Source of the DNA: DASWJQ01 sp036397095
GTDB lineage: Bacteria > Chloroflexota > Anaerolineae > Anaerolineales > E44-bin32
Reading direction: 5' to 3'
Length of the DNA: 46,562 nt
NCBI GenBank assembly: GCA_036397095.1
Contig: DASWJQ010000142.1
Span: forward strand, 1-46,562
In this document: positions 7,772 to 16,360 of the stretch, in pieces
How the letters are laid out: the number at the start of each line of letters is the position of its first letter
Numbering within the stretch: position 1 is the stretch's first letter
Program-made: the position numbers and the translations under genes
The notes under the pieces: generated by a model
The model's database searches: none
Seen by the model: the letters and a program-made list of their open reading frames with translations, nothing else
What the model was told of the DNA's origin: nothing

Positions 7772-8479
7772 CTACCCGCCCGAGGGATCTTTCCGCGTAT
7801 CCTGGAGCCGGACCCAGCCATGGCGCAGTGCATAAACGGCCGCCTGCGTCCGGTCTTCGACATCCAGCTTGTGCAGGATTGACGTCATGTGGTTCTTGAC
7901 CGTCTGGTGACTGATGCCAAGGCGGGCCGCAATTTCTTTGTTGCTCATGCCCCGCGTCACATACTGCAAGATTTCCATCTCCCTGGGAGACAGCGGCGCA
8001 AAGGCCTCGACATCGCCTTCAAGATGCGGCCGCCGGATGGTTTCAACCCCCTCTTCCAACCACTGTTCCAGACCATCCTTGTCGTAGACCTGGTCGCCGG
8101 CGACGTAGTAGCCGCGGGCGACATGCCGTACCACATCCACCAGTTTGCCGGCATGCACGTCCTTAGAGCAATAGGCCTTGGCTCCCGCCCGGAAGGCGTG
8201 CAGGACCTGCTCCACATCGTCGTAGGCTGTCAGCAACACAATCGAGGTGCCGAGGTTTTCGGCGTCGAGCGTACGCGTCACCTGCATACCATTCATGTTG
8301 GGCAGGTTAATGTCTATCAGGGCCACAGCCGGCCTGAGTTTGCGGATCAATTGAATCGCCTGGTCGCCACTGGTCCCCTCGGCGAGCACCTCCAGGTCAT
8401 CCTCGGCATCGATGACGTTGCGAACGCCTTCCCGGAATAAGGGGTGATCATCGATGATGACAAGACCGATGGTTTCCAT
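7772..8479 (-). CDS. NarL/DegU-type response regulator
   Basis: A 235-residue regulator beginning METIGLVIIDDHPLF. The receiver domain (1-120) has phospho-acceptor D56 (ALIDINLPNMNG) and a conserved Lys in the CSKDVHAG segment. The LuxR-type HTH is C-terminal (LSPREMEILQYVTRGMSNKE, then QTVKNHMTSILHKL). The frame stays open upstream to 8548, but the ATG at 8479 is chosen because the receiver begins right there and AGGTAGGGG lies upstream, and because the promoter at 8510-8539 puts the transcript start near 8503. It is co-transcribed with the DegS-like kinase. Confidence 0.92.
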   Translation of the reverse strand: METIGLVIIDDHPLFREGVRNVIDAEDDLEVLAEGTSGDQAIQLIRKLRPAVALIDINLPNMNGMQVTRTLDAENLGTSIVLLTAYDDVEQVLHAFRAGAKAYCSKDVHAGKLVDVVRHVARGYYVAGDQVYDKDGLEQWLEEGVETIRRPHLEGDVEAFAPLSPREMEILQYVTRGMSNKEIAARLGISHQTVKNHMTSILHKLDVEDRTQAAVYALRHGWVRLQDTRKDPSGG

Positions 8480-8509
8480 TGCGACCCCTACCTTAAAAGG
8501 ACTGGCGCG

Positions 8510-8539
8510 AGTATAGCACAGGCGCTGAATCGGTAGCAA
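8510..8539 (-). promoter_or_regulatory. Predicted promoter of the two-component pair
   Basis: TTGCTA (8539-8534), an 18-base spacer and TATACT (8515-8510) on the minus strand. TGC directly before TATACT gives an extended -10 form. It would start transcription about 24 bases before the regulator gene. Confidence 0.55.
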
Positions 8540-8549
8540 ACCGGGCAAA

Positions 8550-10025
8550 TCACCATGGAAATATCGCCATATTCTCCCCGCCGGCGGCCGGGCTGAACCG
8601 GCCTTCCGTCTGAAACGCCGGCACCCGTCCAGCCGTGAGAGCCGGATACCAGCCGGGGAAGGTCATCAGGTAGTCGGCCCGACGCTGGTCGAGCAAGTCG
8701 GACAGGGCCTCCTGGTCACGCAGGATGGGGATGACTTCCGGCGAAACCAGTCCCGCCAGATCGAGGATGCTCCGCTGGCCATAGTAGCCCAAAGCCCCGA
8801 TATCGTGGGCTGCAACCAGGGCGGATGGCCCGGTGTTCGCTCGAATCCAGCGCGCACCGCGCACCATTTCCGTCTCGATGATGGCGACATCGGTCGCAAA
8901 TGCATTCGCACCTAACCAGCCGAAAACCAACGTCGTCGCCAGAATGGTCAGGGCCCACACCCTTTGCGTGATCCATGCCGTCCGGCCCGCTTGCCAACGC
9001 TGCCACAGGTCGGCCCACCCGAGCACGCCGAGCGTCAGCAGTACGGGCAGCAGCGGCAGTAGGTAGCGGCCGTGCTGGTAGCTGACTGGCAGCCGCAGGG
9101 CAAACAAGAGCGCATAACCCTCGACCCAAAGTAAGGGGGCCAGGTCGGCCCAGCGCCGCTCCTGCAGACGGCGGTAGGCCCAAACCATGACGCCCGGCGT
9201 CAGCGCGGTCAAGGACCCGGCCAGCAATGGCATCCACAGCCCCAACCAGCGGTTGGCCAATGGCAATGCGAGCAGTTCGGCATATTCAGCTTGCTTGGCG
9301 TAGAACGTGCTGGGCCAGGGCTGGCCGGCCAGCCGGAATTGAAACAGCAGGTATGGGCCAGCCAGCGCCACCATCCCCAGGCCAAAACGCAGCCAGGCTG
9401 TCGTCCGCTGCCGGCGATCGCCAGCCGACAGGAGGGCTACCCAGGCGGCCGGCCCGAGCAAAGTGAGCAAATCCGGCCGGATCCAAACTCCGGCTCCGAC
9501 CAGCACGCCGGCCAGCAGACCGACCTGTCTACGCCGCCAAAGGACGATCGAAAGGCCGAGCGCCAGGAAACCGGCGGCCAGGGTTTCCATCCCCGACAAA
9601 GCCGACCAGAGCAGGTGCCACTCGAGCACAACCAGTGCCGCTCCCAACCAGGCCAGCCAAGACTCCGTCCTCAGATGTCGCCCAAGCTCATCCTTAACGA
9701 GCAAGCCGAGCGCCAACAACAAGGCTGCCCCGACAACGCCCGCCCATAAGCTGGGCGCCAGGCCGACCAGGTGTCCCGGGATCAGGAGCAAGGTCCACAG
9801 TGGCGAGGTTGAGCCATTCGACGGTTGACCGGCAAAGCGCCAGCCTTCGCCTTGCGCCAAGCTGCGGGCATAGGTCTGATGGATCCAGGCGTCGTCGAGT
9901 GGGAAACCGGGGCCCTCGAGCAGCAGGCTAGCCCAAGCAAACAGCCCGAGCGCCAACAGCACAACGGCCCCCAATAGGATGGGGCCCAAGCGGGGTATCA
10001 GGCGGTTGCCTTGGGGTTGGATCAA
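8550..10025 (-). CDS. Membrane glycosyltransferase, GT-C type (DD-motif, AftB-like)
   Basis: A 491-residue protein with about ten to twelve hydrophobic helices. After the first helix comes an acidic motif (FPLDDAWIHQTYARSLAQGE, D44/D45) and then NGSTSPLW, a pattern found in AftB-like arabinosyltransferases and related GT-C enzymes that use polyprenyl-phosphate sugars on the outer face of the membrane. GMET in the middle and DIGALGY/GLVSP near the C-terminus are shared with the protein at 20718-22241, so the two are paralogues. The start is a TTG overlapping the stop of the upstream gene (TTGA, 10022-10025). It is the last gene of the eight-gene string. Sugar and acceptor cannot be told. Confidence 0.7.
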   Translation of the reverse strand: MIQPQGNRLIPRLGPILLGAVVLLALGLFAWASLLLEGPGFPLDDAWIHQTYARSLAQGEGWRFAGQPSNGSTSPLWTLLLIPGHLVGLAPSLWAGVVGAALLLALGLLVKDELGRHLRTESWLAWLGAALVVLEWHLLWSALSGMETLAAGFLALGLSIVLWRRRQVGLLAGVLVGAGVWIRPDLLTLLGPAAWVALLSAGDRRQRTTAWLRFGLGMVALAGPYLLFQFRLAGQPWPSTFYAKQAEYAELLALPLANRWLGLWMPLLAGSLTALTPGVMVWAYRRLQERRWADLAPLLWVEGYALLFALRLPVSYQHGRYLLPLLPVLLTLGVLGWADLWQRWQAGRTAWITQRVWALTILATTLVFGWLGANAFATDVAIIETEMVRGARWIRANTGPSALVAAHDIGALGYYGQRSILDLAGLVSPEVIPILRDQEALSDLLDQRRADYLMTFPGWYPALTAGRVPAFQTEGRFSPAAGGENMAIFPW

Positions 10026-11587
10026 GGCCCGCTCCCGACCGAGTACAAGTGGATGGGACTGGCGCCCTCGATCGTCAGGGTGTGCTCATAGGTCATGGAG
10101 CTCGCCCGGGCGGGCTCGGCGTACAACTCGTTGAGCCCGAGTGGGTGGTTGCGTTCGAGCACGACCCAGTCGACAGCAAACTCGCGGACAACCTCAGCCA
10201 GTTCGGATTCACCTCCGACGGGGATAACGACCGCCGGCAAGCCGCTCGCCAACCAGAACCCGGGGGGATTGTTGACGGCTACCGTGCCAAGAGAAGGATC
10301 GTGCTGGCGCAACCAGGCGCCAACCTCGGCGTAGTCCAACTGGCTGGTCCCCCAACCTCCTCCGGTTTGCTGGGGTCGAACCTGCCGGATATAGAGCAAG
10401 AAGCCGGTGGCCACGGCCGCCACGGCCACGACGCCCCAGCCAAAGCCGGACCAGGCTTTCGCCAGCTGCCAGCTGCGGCGCGGTGCCAGCCAGCGGAGGC
10501 TGGTGTAGAGCCCGGCCGAGGCCAGCGACCAGAGCAGCGGCATCAAAGCGGCCGACGAGTGGAAGAAACCGCCGCGGGTTCCTGGGTGGGGGAAGGCCAG
10601 GCTCATGGCCAGCAACAGGAGCAGACCGTAGGCCGCCCCCAGGCGGACGATGGGCCGGTCGCGCTGTGACCACCCGCCGATGATCGCAAGCGGCAGTTGG
10701 AAGACCAATCCGTTGACGACCCACAGCGTGACCAGGTTCTGGCCGAGCGCCGACAGCCGGTCGCCAAGGATCGACCGCCAGCCGGCCTGGAGCAGGTGCT
10801 GCGGGGTTAATTGGCTGGCTGGATAGAGGAAAAGCTCGTCGTAGTTCCGCAGCCAAAGCGCCCGCCCCGCGCCTGGCGGCAGCGGGCTGCCACTGACGGC
10901 CATGAGGCGCAGCATCCACGGCCCGAAGACGACCAGGTAGCCCACGACCAATGCGGCCAGCGAACTCGCTCGCCGCTGGCGCCCCAGGAGGGCGGCCATG
11001 GCCAGCGGCAGGCCGAGCAGCACACCATCGGCTCGTGTCAGGTGGGCCGCCCCCACCAACAGACCGGCCGCCAGCCACAACCATGCACGTTGCCGCCGGT
11101 AGGCGGCCGCGCCGGCGACCAGGCTGCCGCTGCCAATCCAAGCGTATAGGCTGAAGGCATCGGTCGTTACCAGGTACGGAGAGAAGAAGCCGCTGGGGGC
11201 TGCCAGCAGGCCCGCCAAAAAGGCCTGGTCGGGTTCGAGCCCCATCCTGAGCGCCAACCACGCGGTCAGCAAAGGCAATCCAGCGGCCAACAGCAAGAAC
11301 GGCAGCTGCGCAAACCTGAAGGACTCACCCGCCAGTCTCATCGGGACGGCGGCCAGCAGGCTGGTCAATGGCATCCAATATAGATGCGCCGGCTGAGGTA
11401 AGCCATTCGGATCGGCCAGGAAGTTCCAGATGAAGGGTTGCTCGAAGCCCAGGCCGCGAGCCCATTGGATCGCGTTCGCCTGGTAGTAATCGGCATCCGT
11501 GTAGCCGGGCGCATCAACCCAATAGGCGGCCAGCAAAGCTGCCCCCAACCCGGCCGCCGCCAGGATGGCCCAGCGTAATCTGCTCAT
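10022..11587 (-). CDS. Predicted GT-C type membrane protein (TDAD motif)
   Basis: A 521-residue protein with about eleven hydrophobic helices. After the first one there is an acidic motif (YTDADYYQANAIQWARGLG) in the position where GT-C enzymes carry catalytic Asp, followed by a long loop (WNFLADPNGLPQPAHLYWMP). The C-terminal 120 residues look extracytoplasmic. The frame is open further upstream, but the start at 11587 forms an ATGA overlap with the preceding stop and is followed at once by a hydrophobic helix, so the longer Arg/Pro-rich reading is rejected. Family membership is judged from topology and the acidic motif only; substrate unknown. Confidence 0.65.
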   Translation of the reverse strand: MSRLRWAILAAAGLGAALLAAYWVDAPGYTDADYYQANAIQWARGLGFEQPFIWNFLADPNGLPQPAHLYWMPLTSLLAAVPMRLAGESFRFAQLPFLLLAAGLPLLTAWLALRMGLEPDQAFLAGLLAAPSGFFSPYLVTTDAFSLYAWIGSGSLVAGAAAYRRQRAWLWLAAGLLVGAAHLTRADGVLLGLPLAMAALLGRQRRASSLAALVVGYLVVFGPWMLRLMAVSGSPLPPGAGRALWLRNYDELFLYPASQLTPQHLLQAGWRSILGDRLSALGQNLVTLWVVNGLVFQLPLAIIGGWSQRDRPIVRLGAAYGLLLLLAMSLAFPHPGTRGGFFHSSAALMPLLWSLASAGLYTSLRWLAPRRSWQLAKAWSGFGWGVVAVAAVATGFLLYIRQVRPQQTGGGWGTSQLDYAEVGAWLRQHDPSLGTVAVNNPPGFWLASGLPAVVIPVGGESELAEVVREFAVDWVVLERNHPLGLNELYAEPARASSMTYEHTLTIEGASPIHLYSVGSGP

Positions 11588-13581
11588 GGCGCCAACCGGT
11601 AAAGTTCGTAGGCGCCGCCGAAGGACTCCACAAGTGGCAAGGTGGCCAGCAGTTCGTGTAGGGCCTGCCAATCCGACTCCAGGTAGCGATCGTCTTCGTC
11701 TTGCAGGAAGGCGACCCCGGCTTGGTTGACCAGCAGTTGACGGTAGCCCGCCGACCGCCATTGTTCAAGCTGCGCCGACACCGGCAGCCCGGCCCGTCGA
11801 GCCAGCCACCAGCGGTCGATCCATGAGTCCGGACTGCAGGTTGGGTAGCAGTACAGTCCGCGCGGCTCCCACAACAGCAAGACGAGCTCCTCCGGCGATT
11901 GGCTGATTTGCTGCATCGCACGGGCGTAAGGGCCAAGCCGGCGTGCAAGGTAGGCGGCCCGAGGTTCACCACCAAGCCAGGCAGACCAGGGGGCGGCCTC
12001 CATGGTTGACTTAAGCGCCTGGTAGACACTCATGGCCAGGACGACAACTACCAGGCTGGCGGCCAGCCGACCCAAGCGGACGCGCCCTATCCGAACCTCA
12101 CCCAGGGCATCGAAGCCAAGGGCGGCCAGGTAAGCCCAGGCCGGGAACAAGACGAAATATAGGCGTGTTTGGCTCAGGATCACACTGAACGCAGCGGCCG
12201 TCGCCCACACGAGCCAGCCGACCAGCAGGAAGCGCGCGATGGCGCCGGCGTGTGCCGGCAATTTGCGCCTGCGCAATAAGGCCGCCGGGGCCAGTCCCAT
12301 GAGCAGCGGCCCAATGCTGGCCGCATAGCCGGCGGCGCCTTCAACGCCGAGCCAGCTGGCGGCCAGCGGCTGCACGGCGGCCAGCCAGATGGGCAACGGG
12401 CGGTCAGCGTAGCTAAAGAACGCAGACCGCTCCGGGGTCATGTTGTGACCCAACCCCAGGTGGGGGTACAGCGGGTGCCCAGCCCCGAGCCAATTCTTGA
12501 TCAGCCAAGGCAACACAAACAGTGCACCCCCAGCCAGGGCTACGGCGATCGAGCGCCCTCGACCGGGCCGGCTGCTCGAGACCATCACCACCAGGCCGGC
12601 AATCAACCCGACCCCCGCGGTCAGCTTGGCGCCGATGGCGGCCCCGGCCAGCAGACCCACCAGCAGCGCCAGTCGCCCGTCCAGCGTTGTCCGCCAGCCG
12701 ACCAGCGCCAGCAGCAAGCCGGCCCCATAGAACAGAGCGAGCCAATCGACATAGGCCCAGCCAAGGGCGGCCCACAACGAGTAGCCGCACAGCATGGCGG
12801 CTACCGCCACCCAGGGTGCTTGTGCTGAGAGCTGGCGAGTGAGAGCCATGACAGACAACAAGGCAGCCAAGCCGATCAACCAACCCAAGACAGCAGCCGC
12901 CTCCGGGCCGCGCAGGAGCCAGGCCCAGGAGAAGAGCATCTCGCCCCCCCATGGCTGCCCCCAGAATGGGTTGTCTGGAATGAAACCTACGCCACCCTCG
13001 GTAGCAAACACCTGGGGCAGATGCAGGTGGTAGACCAGGGCATCGAAGTGGACAGGGGGTGCCAGGGCCTCGGCCAGCGGGGCCAGCACCAGAAACGCAA
13101 CGCCGATCGCCAGGATCTTGCCAAGAGACGACGATGGGCGCAGGCCAACCAGGGCGGCTGCCAGATCCTTCCAGGCCTGTCGATAGCGACCAAAACCGGC
13201 CACAAGCGCCAGGCCGAGCACCAACCAGGCAGCCACCGGTGTCAGCAGATTCATTGCACCCAGGGTGACCAAGACCAGCGCCAGGCAGGCCCAGCCCAAG
13301 GCCAGCTGCAGGAAGGGTTTCCAGGTCGGCTGAACCGTCGGCTGGGGCAGGAGGCGCGCCCCGACCCCCAGGGCTCCCGCCATGAGGAGCAGGGGCAACC
13401 CAAGATTGGCGGCTGCGCCTGACAGGCGAAACAGATCCTGGGGGCCGATGGGCTTGTGCCACACATAGTAGCCGGCGACCGTCAGCAGCAGCCATGTGAC
13501 CGCCAGCACGGACAAAACTCTGCTACTCCGCCAGGTTGGCGGCGCTTGTACGCGGCTGGGGAAGTCGGCTGGCGTTGTCAA
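11584..13581 (-). CDS. Predicted GT-C type membrane protein (FDALVYHL motif)
   Basis: A protein of about 665 residues and the largest in the string, with roughly fourteen hydrophobic segments. An acidic motif in the middle (HFDALVYHLHLPQVFATEGG) precedes a proposed acceptor loop (NPFWGQPWGGEMLFSWAWLL). This DALVYHL signature is seen in large bacterial membrane proteins annotated as family-39-like glycosyltransferases. The chosen start is a TTG at 13581 that overlaps the upstream stop as TTGA, matching the junction at 10022-10025; an in-frame ATG at 13605 (MDGRPRST) is the alternative. The C-terminal region (about 570-665) is soluble and probably outside the membrane. Confidence 0.62.
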   Translation of the reverse strand: MTTPADFPSRVQAPPTWRSSRVLSVLAVTWLLLTVAGYYVWHKPIGPQDLFRLSGAAANLGLPLLLMAGALGVGARLLPQPTVQPTWKPFLQLALGWACLALVLVTLGAMNLLTPVAAWLVLGLALVAGFGRYRQAWKDLAAALVGLRPSSSLGKILAIGVAFLVLAPLAEALAPPVHFDALVYHLHLPQVFATEGGVGFIPDNPFWGQPWGGEMLFSWAWLLRGPEAAAVLGWLIGLAALLSVMALTRQLSAQAPWVAVAAMLCGYSLWAALGWAYVDWLALFYGAGLLLALVGWRTTLDGRLALLVGLLAGAAIGAKLTAGVGLIAGLVVMVSSSRPGRGRSIAVALAGGALFVLPWLIKNWLGAGHPLYPHLGLGHNMTPERSAFFSYADRPLPIWLAAVQPLAASWLGVEGAAGYAASIGPLLMGLAPAALLRRRKLPAHAGAIARFLLVGWLVWATAAAFSVILSQTRLYFVLFPAWAYLAALGFDALGEVRIGRVRLGRLAASLVVVVLAMSVYQALKSTMEAAPWSAWLGGEPRAAYLARRLGPYARAMQQISQSPEELVLLLWEPRGLYCYPTCSPDSWIDRWWLARRAGLPVSAQLEQWRSAGYRQLLVNQAGVAFLQDEDDRYLESDWQALHELLATLPLVESFGGAYELYRLAP

Positions 13582-14834
13582 CGTGGACCTCGGCCTTCCG
13601 TCCATCCGGTCTCGGGCAATTGGGCAGGGACAGCCGCCCACCAGCGCACCCACCACAACGCCGGGAAGACCAGCAGCCACGGGAACCACAACAGCCATGG
13701 GGGTATGTCTCCGCTGGCTGTGGGCAGCAGCGCAAAACTGGCCCAAGGAACGGCTAGCAACGCCAGGCCCAGGACCAATGCCATCAGGGCGCCGGTTCGA
13801 CGCCAGCGGTCCAGCCATACTCCTACGCACATGAACAAGCCGGGCAGCAAGAGCAGTGCCGAGGCGGGTTTGGGCACCGCCAACAGCGGGTAGCCAATGG
13901 CCAGGGTCAGGCTGGCCGCCCAGCCGAACCAGCGCTGGCCCTTGCCGGCTGTCACCGCCCACTGCCAGAGCAGCAGGACCGCCAGCAGCGCGACCAGGAG
14001 CAGGCCCAGGGGTCCGTTAACCAGGTCCAGCACAAGCGAGCCGTCCTGCCCCGCCTGGCGCAGGCTAACCACAGCCGACAGCCAGGCAACCGGCCAGCCT
14101 GGCAGCCAGCTCCAACTGAGTACGCTCAACCCGGCCAACCCAAGCCACGGTGTGGCGACCAGCAGCCAACGCCGGCCGACGGCGCCCCACACCGTCAGAA
14201 ACACCAGACCAAGCAAACAAATCCAAGGTTCAAACCCGGCCAACGCCAACAGCAAGCCAGCCGGGAAATCGAGGCCGGAACGGGCAAAGGCCATGCTGCC
14301 GACCACCAATCCGACGGCCAGCGCCGTCGGTGTCCCCGACAGGACCGCTTGCGCACCGTAGTACCAAAGGAAAGAGGCCAGCATTAAGCTACCGGAAACA
14401 CGCGGTTCCGGACGCCATCCAGCCAGGCGCAGGCTGGCCCAAACGATCAACGGCAGGCTGACTTGCGCAAGGGAGAGCCAGATGGCCAGCACCCAATCCG
14501 CCGGAAGCACCGCCAGCAACGCGAATGGCGCCAACCCCCAGACGGGCCGATCGTAAGGCTCGGTGAGCGCCTCGTCTTGAAGCTGGGTCAGTTCGCCCTG
14601 CAGGACCTGCGCCGAGCTTGCCAGATCTTCCACCACGTAAGGCGATCCATCGGCAACGAACAGTGCATGACCCGCTGCCAGCTCTAGGCCCAACGCCTGG
14701 CTAAAGCCGGTCTGTTGAATCAACCGCTGGTTGGCAAATGGCAGCAGAAAGGCCAATGCCGTCAACCCCACCAACAATCCGCCGACCGCCACCGGTGATG
14801 CCGGCCGGCCAGGGCCTCGCCTGTCCATGCTCAT
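13578..14834 (-). CDS. DUF2029/GT87-like membrane protein
   Basis: A 418-residue protein with about ten hydrophobic helices. The N-terminal loop (AAGHALFVADGSPYVVEDLA) resembles the G-x-SPY loop of GT87 mannosyltransferase-like proteins, and the same pattern occurs in the neighbour at 16357-17574. The start at 14834 gives an ATGA overlap with the upstream stop; a second ATG two codons later is possible. Not all GT87 landmarks are clear, so the assignment is provisional. Confidence 0.6.
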   Translation of the reverse strand: MSMDRRGPGRPASPVAVGGLLVGLTALAFLLPFANQRLIQQTGFSQALGLELAAGHALFVADGSPYVVEDLASSAQVLQGELTQLQDEALTEPYDRPVWGLAPFALLAVLPADWVLAIWLSLAQVSLPLIVWASLRLAGWRPEPRVSGSLMLASFLWYYGAQAVLSGTPTALAVGLVVGSMAFARSGLDFPAGLLLALAGFEPWICLLGLVFLTVWGAVGRRWLLVATPWLGLAGLSVLSWSWLPGWPVAWLSAVVSLRQAGQDGSLVLDLVNGPLGLLLVALLAVLLLWQWAVTAGKGQRWFGWAASLTLAIGYPLLAVPKPASALLLLPGLFMCVGVWLDRWRRTGALMALVLGLALLAVPWASFALLPTASGDIPPWLLWFPWLLVFPALWWVRWWAAVPAQLPETGWTEGRGPR

Positions 14835-16360
14835 GGAAGCATCCAACCGACCGGTTGGGTTGAAGTGAGTTCCGCACGGACGGGCGGGCCGAAGTGCAGC
14901 AACCACAGGTCTCCCACCGCCTCTTGCCCGACCAGGGTGTAGTGGTCCGTGAGCCAGGCGATGGCGGGGTGCTCGCCCTTGCCCAACTGTCGATGCTCGT
15001 CGATCGCACGCTGGAAGACCACGAACCAGACGGCGGGCGCACCTTCAGTAGCCGACTCGATGTCCGGCTGGGGCGTGAGCCCAAGTGCTGCGGCCGATTC
15101 GTGTGCCAGCGTATCGTTATGAGAGCCCGGTTCGTCAGCCAAGAAAGCCATGGGCAAGTCCGGCCGGTAGATGACCATGGGAAAGTAGCTGAGCTTGTTG
15201 TCGTGCACGATCCGGTCACCGGCTCCGACGCTCGCCGACAAACGCTCAGCCGCCTGGTCAAACGGTGAGCGCGGGAAGGATCGGAACGTGTAAAAGGATG
15301 GAAGTCCGATCGCGGCCGTAGCCAGCATGACGACCAGCAGCACCCAGCCGAGGCCGCGCAATGGGGGCCGCACGATCAACAAGCCAACCACCAACGCATA
15401 CGCCACCAAGCTCAGAATGAAGGCCCGGGGGACAAAGACTGGTCGCATTAGATAGGAAGTAATCCAAAGCAGCGCCGGAGGCAGCAACATGAAACCCAGC
15501 GGCATCCAGCGGAGCTGGTCGCGGCCACGCACCACACCGTAGGCGACCAAGACGATCGCCAGCAGCGAACCGAATACGACCACCGGTATTAAGGAGTCGG
15601 CGACAGGCAGGTTGACGTGCAGGCTCACAATGGCCTGGACCAGTTCGAGTAGACCCGGCTGCGGCGTCCAGAACGCCGCCTGGATCTTCTGGATCTGGCC
15701 AGGAACAAGAACCAGCCAGGGCGTAAAAAAGAGCAGGGCCGTTCCCTGGGCGACCAGCAGTGCGCGCTGCTCGGCCCACCGGCGCCGGAGGAGGAGCACC
15801 AGATTGGGCACAACCAATGTGAAGATGGCCAGGTTGTGGGTGTAGAGCGCCACGGCGGCGCAGGCCGTCACCGGCCAGATGGCGCCGAGCAACCCACCCT
15901 CATCGCGCCCGATCAGTCCAATCATCCGCTGGCAAGCCCAGGCATAGCCAGCCAAGGCGACTGCCAGCAAGGTATACATTCGGAGTTCCTGCGCATGGTA
16001 GATGAGGAACGGCGAGACAGCCAACAAGATGGCTGCCCAGGCTCCGGCCTGTGGCTGAAAGTAAGCCCGTCCCAACACGTAGGCCAACCCAATCAAGCCG
16101 ACACCCAAGAAAACGTTCATTAGCCGCGCATAGGCGATTGATTCACCAAATGCCAGCCAGCCCTTCAACAGCAGGTAATAGAGCGGCGGCATCGTATCGG
16201 CCGCCGTACCCGCCAGCAACTCGGGGACCGGCCTTCTGGCCAGCAGTAGGCTGAATGCCTCGTCGTACCAGATGGGCCGGTCCGCCAGATACGCCAGTCG
16301 CAGACTGAGGCCGACGACCAGCGACATGCCAAGCAGGAGGCGCGGCGGAAGGCGGTTCAT
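14831..16360 (-). CDS. GT39/ArnT-like membrane glycosyltransferase
   Basis: A 509-residue protein with about eleven membrane helices. After the first helix it carries the classic Asp-Glu motif of ArnT/PMT-like enzymes (RPIWYDEAFSLLLARR, D33/E34), then the second-loop pattern (DTMPPLYYLLLKGWLAFGES). Such enzymes move a sugar from an undecaprenyl-phosphate carrier to a lipid, glycan or protein on the outside of the cytoplasmic membrane. The C-terminal 110 residues are soluble and outside (ADRIVHDNKLSYFPMVIYRP). ATGA overlaps join it to both neighbours (16357-16360 and 14831-14834). Confidence 0.8.
   Translation of the reverse strand: MNRLPPRLLLGMSLVVGLSLRLAYLADRPIWYDEAFSLLLARRPVPELLAGTAADTMPPLYYLLLKGWLAFGESIAYARLMNVFLGVGLIGLAYVLGRAYFQPQAGAWAAILLAVSPFLIYHAQELRMYTLLAVALAGYAWACQRMIGLIGRDEGGLLGAIWPVTACAAVALYTHNLAIFTLVVPNLVLLLRRRWAEQRALLVAQGTALLFFTPWLVLVPGQIQKIQAAFWTPQPGLLELVQAIVSLHVNLPVADSLIPVVVFGSLLAIVLVAYGVVRGRDQLRWMPLGFMLLPPALLWITSYLMRPVFVPRAFILSLVAYALVVGLLIVRPPLRGLGWVLLVVMLATAAIGLPSFYTFRSFPRSPFDQAAERLSASVGAGDRIVHDNKLSYFPMVIYRPDLPMAFLADEPGSHNDTLAHESAAALGLTPQPDIESATEGAPAVWFVVFQRAIDEHRQLGKGEHPAIAWLTDHYTLVGQEAVGDLWLLHFGPPVRAELTSTQPVGWMLP

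Noticed and set aside
11588..11761. N-terminal extension of the membrane protein at 10022-11587
   Set aside because: The extra 58 residues are Arg/Pro-rich, overlap the upstream gene, and the ATGA start fits the rest of the string.
12413..13495. 360-codon minus-strand frame within the large membrane protein
   Set aside because: Gly/Arg/Pro-rich out-of-frame shadow of a clear coding region.
13582..13962. N-terminal extension of the protein at 11584-13581
   Set aside because: It runs antiphase through the upstream gene and has no family match; the TTGA overlap gives a simpler start.
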